DNA of 38,898 bases, from the NCBI RefSeq assembly GCF_001676615.1, contig NZ_LYXZ01000055.1, forward strand, positions 1-38,898, read 5' to 3'. Below are positions 38,439 through 38,898 of this stretch, piece by piece (within the stretch, counting starts at the first letter, position 1; each line of letters begins with the position of its first letter). The notes beneath the pieces are model-generated. The model saw nothing but the letters and a program-made list of their open reading frames with translations, had not been told where the DNA came from and did not search any database. A program made the position numbers and the translations under genes. This DNA is from Labrys sp. WJW (GTDB taxonomy: Bacteria > Pseudomonadota > Alphaproteobacteria > Rhizobiales > Labraceae).

Positions 38439-38642
38439 ATGACCTGCAGCCAGAACGACTTTACCGCCGGTCCGATGGTAGCGATCATGCCGCCGAAACC
38501 GTCGAAAGGCCTCACCGCCGGCAGTGTCCTGCCCGGGCCGGGCCGCTGGCCCGCCCTTGCCGGGCAGGCGGCAGGCGCCGAGGCCAACAAGCAATTCGGA
38601 GGGCGCGGCTTCGCCGCTCCCTTCCGCCAAATCGTCCCGTGA
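38439..38642 (+). CDS. Small hypothetical protein (67 residues)
   Basis: This short ORF starts ten bases after the pseudo-caspase stop and has a good ribosome-binding site (GTGAGGAG, seven bases upstream). The 67-residue product (MTCSQNDFTAGPMVAIMPPK at the start) is rich in Gly, Ala and Pro and has no recognisable domain or signal peptide. The end of the ORF and the start of the next gene repeat the junction found before it: both have ATCGT, CCGTGAGGAG and a C-terminal Ile-Val-Pro. It may be a true small protein, or a translated spacer created by a local duplication. I would not assign a function. Confidence 0.45.
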   Translation: MTCSQNDFTAGPMVAIMPPKPSKGLTAGSVLPGPGRWPALAGQAAGAEANKQFGGRGFAAPFRQIVP

Positions 38643-38652
38643 GGAGACCGTC

Positions 38653-38898
38653 ATGTTTTACCGCAATCCCTTGCGCATCGCCGGCCTGATGGTCGCGGGC
38701 GCCCTGCTGACGGTGGGGCTGGCGGCCTCGACCTCGCAGGCATTTGCCCAGACCAGCACCCAGAACAGTGCCGCTCCTGCGGCCGCCGAGACGCCGGCAA
38801 CCGCCAAGCCGGCCGCTCCGGCACAGGCCGAGGCTCCTGCCCCTGCGCCGGCCGCAGCCGCACCCGAGGCGCCCAAGCCCACGCCGGCACCTGCGGCG
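38653..38898 (+). CDS. Exported Ala/Pro-rich protein, partial (runs off the window)
   Basis: The ORF is open from the ATG at 38653 to the end of the window, 82 codons without a stop. A GAGGAG site lies seven bases before the start. The product has a signal peptide (LRIAGLMVAGALLTVGLAAS, cleavage near AFA-QT) and then a long stretch of Ala, Pro and occasional Glu and Lys (AAPAQAEAPAPAPAAAAPEA). Such linkers commonly lead to a periplasmic or outer-membrane-associated domain, which lies beyond the window. It appears to be the fourth gene of the caspase operon, so its domain identity would help to explain the pair. The function cannot be read from this part. Confidence 0.8.
   Translation, partial: MFYRNPLRIAGLMVAGALLTVGLAASTSQAFAQTSTQNSAAPAAAETPATAKPAAPAQAEAPAPAPAAAAPEAPKPTPAPAA

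Overview
The window is GC-rich DNA with a gene set typical of an alphaproteobacterium of the order Hyphomicrobiales (rhizobia and relatives). This rests on the protein families (ROK-controlled sugar ABC locus without its own ATPase gene, IalB-like protein, METTL20-type methyltransferase, cytochrome c556) and on several families of intergenic palindromic repeats of the kind scattered through rhizobial genomes. I cannot name the genus. It reads as chromosome: no phage, plasmid or conjugation genes, no tRNA or rRNA genes and no CRISPR array were seen. The one mobile-element-type gene is a REP-associated tyrosine transposase (RAYT).

Layout. 0.1-6.6 kb: a ROK repressor diverges from a sugar-uptake operon (binding protein, two permeases, SIS-domain phosphosugar enzyme, PfkB kinase) whose content recalls Bacillus frlBONMD. 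6.9-10.8 kb: class III aminotransferase under a GntR-type palindrome, OsmC-like protein, and a LysR regulator divergent from a glutathione S-transferase. 10.9-14.8 kb: CobC-like threonine-phosphate decarboxylase divergent from glutaryl-CoA dehydrogenase, then 8-oxoguanine deaminase. 14.8-15.6 kb: RAYT gene bracketed by two REP doublets; a third doublet lies at 8.4 kb. 15.7-19.6 kb: a four-gene overlapping operon of D-Ala-D-Ala dipeptidase, alpha/beta hydrolase, membrane-embedded MurF-like ligase and METTL20-like methyltransferase. 19.6-20.2 kb: a ParDE-type toxin-antitoxin pair. 20.4-24.2 kb: operon of two RNA-methyltransferase-like genes, a DUF4105 membrane protein and a putative zinc metallopeptidase. 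24.4-27.5 kb: methyltransferase, FAD monooxygenase and PadR regulator with a striking nested operator. 27.6-30.7 kb: L,D-transpeptidase, IalB-like exported protein, AcpH-like phosphodiesterase. 30.9-32.9 kb: AraC regulator and an erythritol/L-threitol dehydrogenase-like enzyme. 33.4-35.1 kb: cytochrome c556 and a membrane-anchored diheme cytochrome c. 35.3-38.9 kb: an operon of an exported caspase-family protease, an exported pseudo-caspase that has lost both catalytic residues, a small ORF and the start of an exported Ala/Pro-rich protein that runs off the end.

Most notable are the exported caspase/pseudo-caspase pair, the RAYT with its flanking REP doublets, and the membrane MurF-like ligase co-transcribed with a D-Ala-D-Ala dipeptidase. 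Gene-free stretches over 300 bases are 29145-29535 (two repeats), 32948-33393 (one repeat plus a promoter) and 33829-34169 (two palindromes). All functional calls are by reading motifs and overall sequence; no database search was possible.
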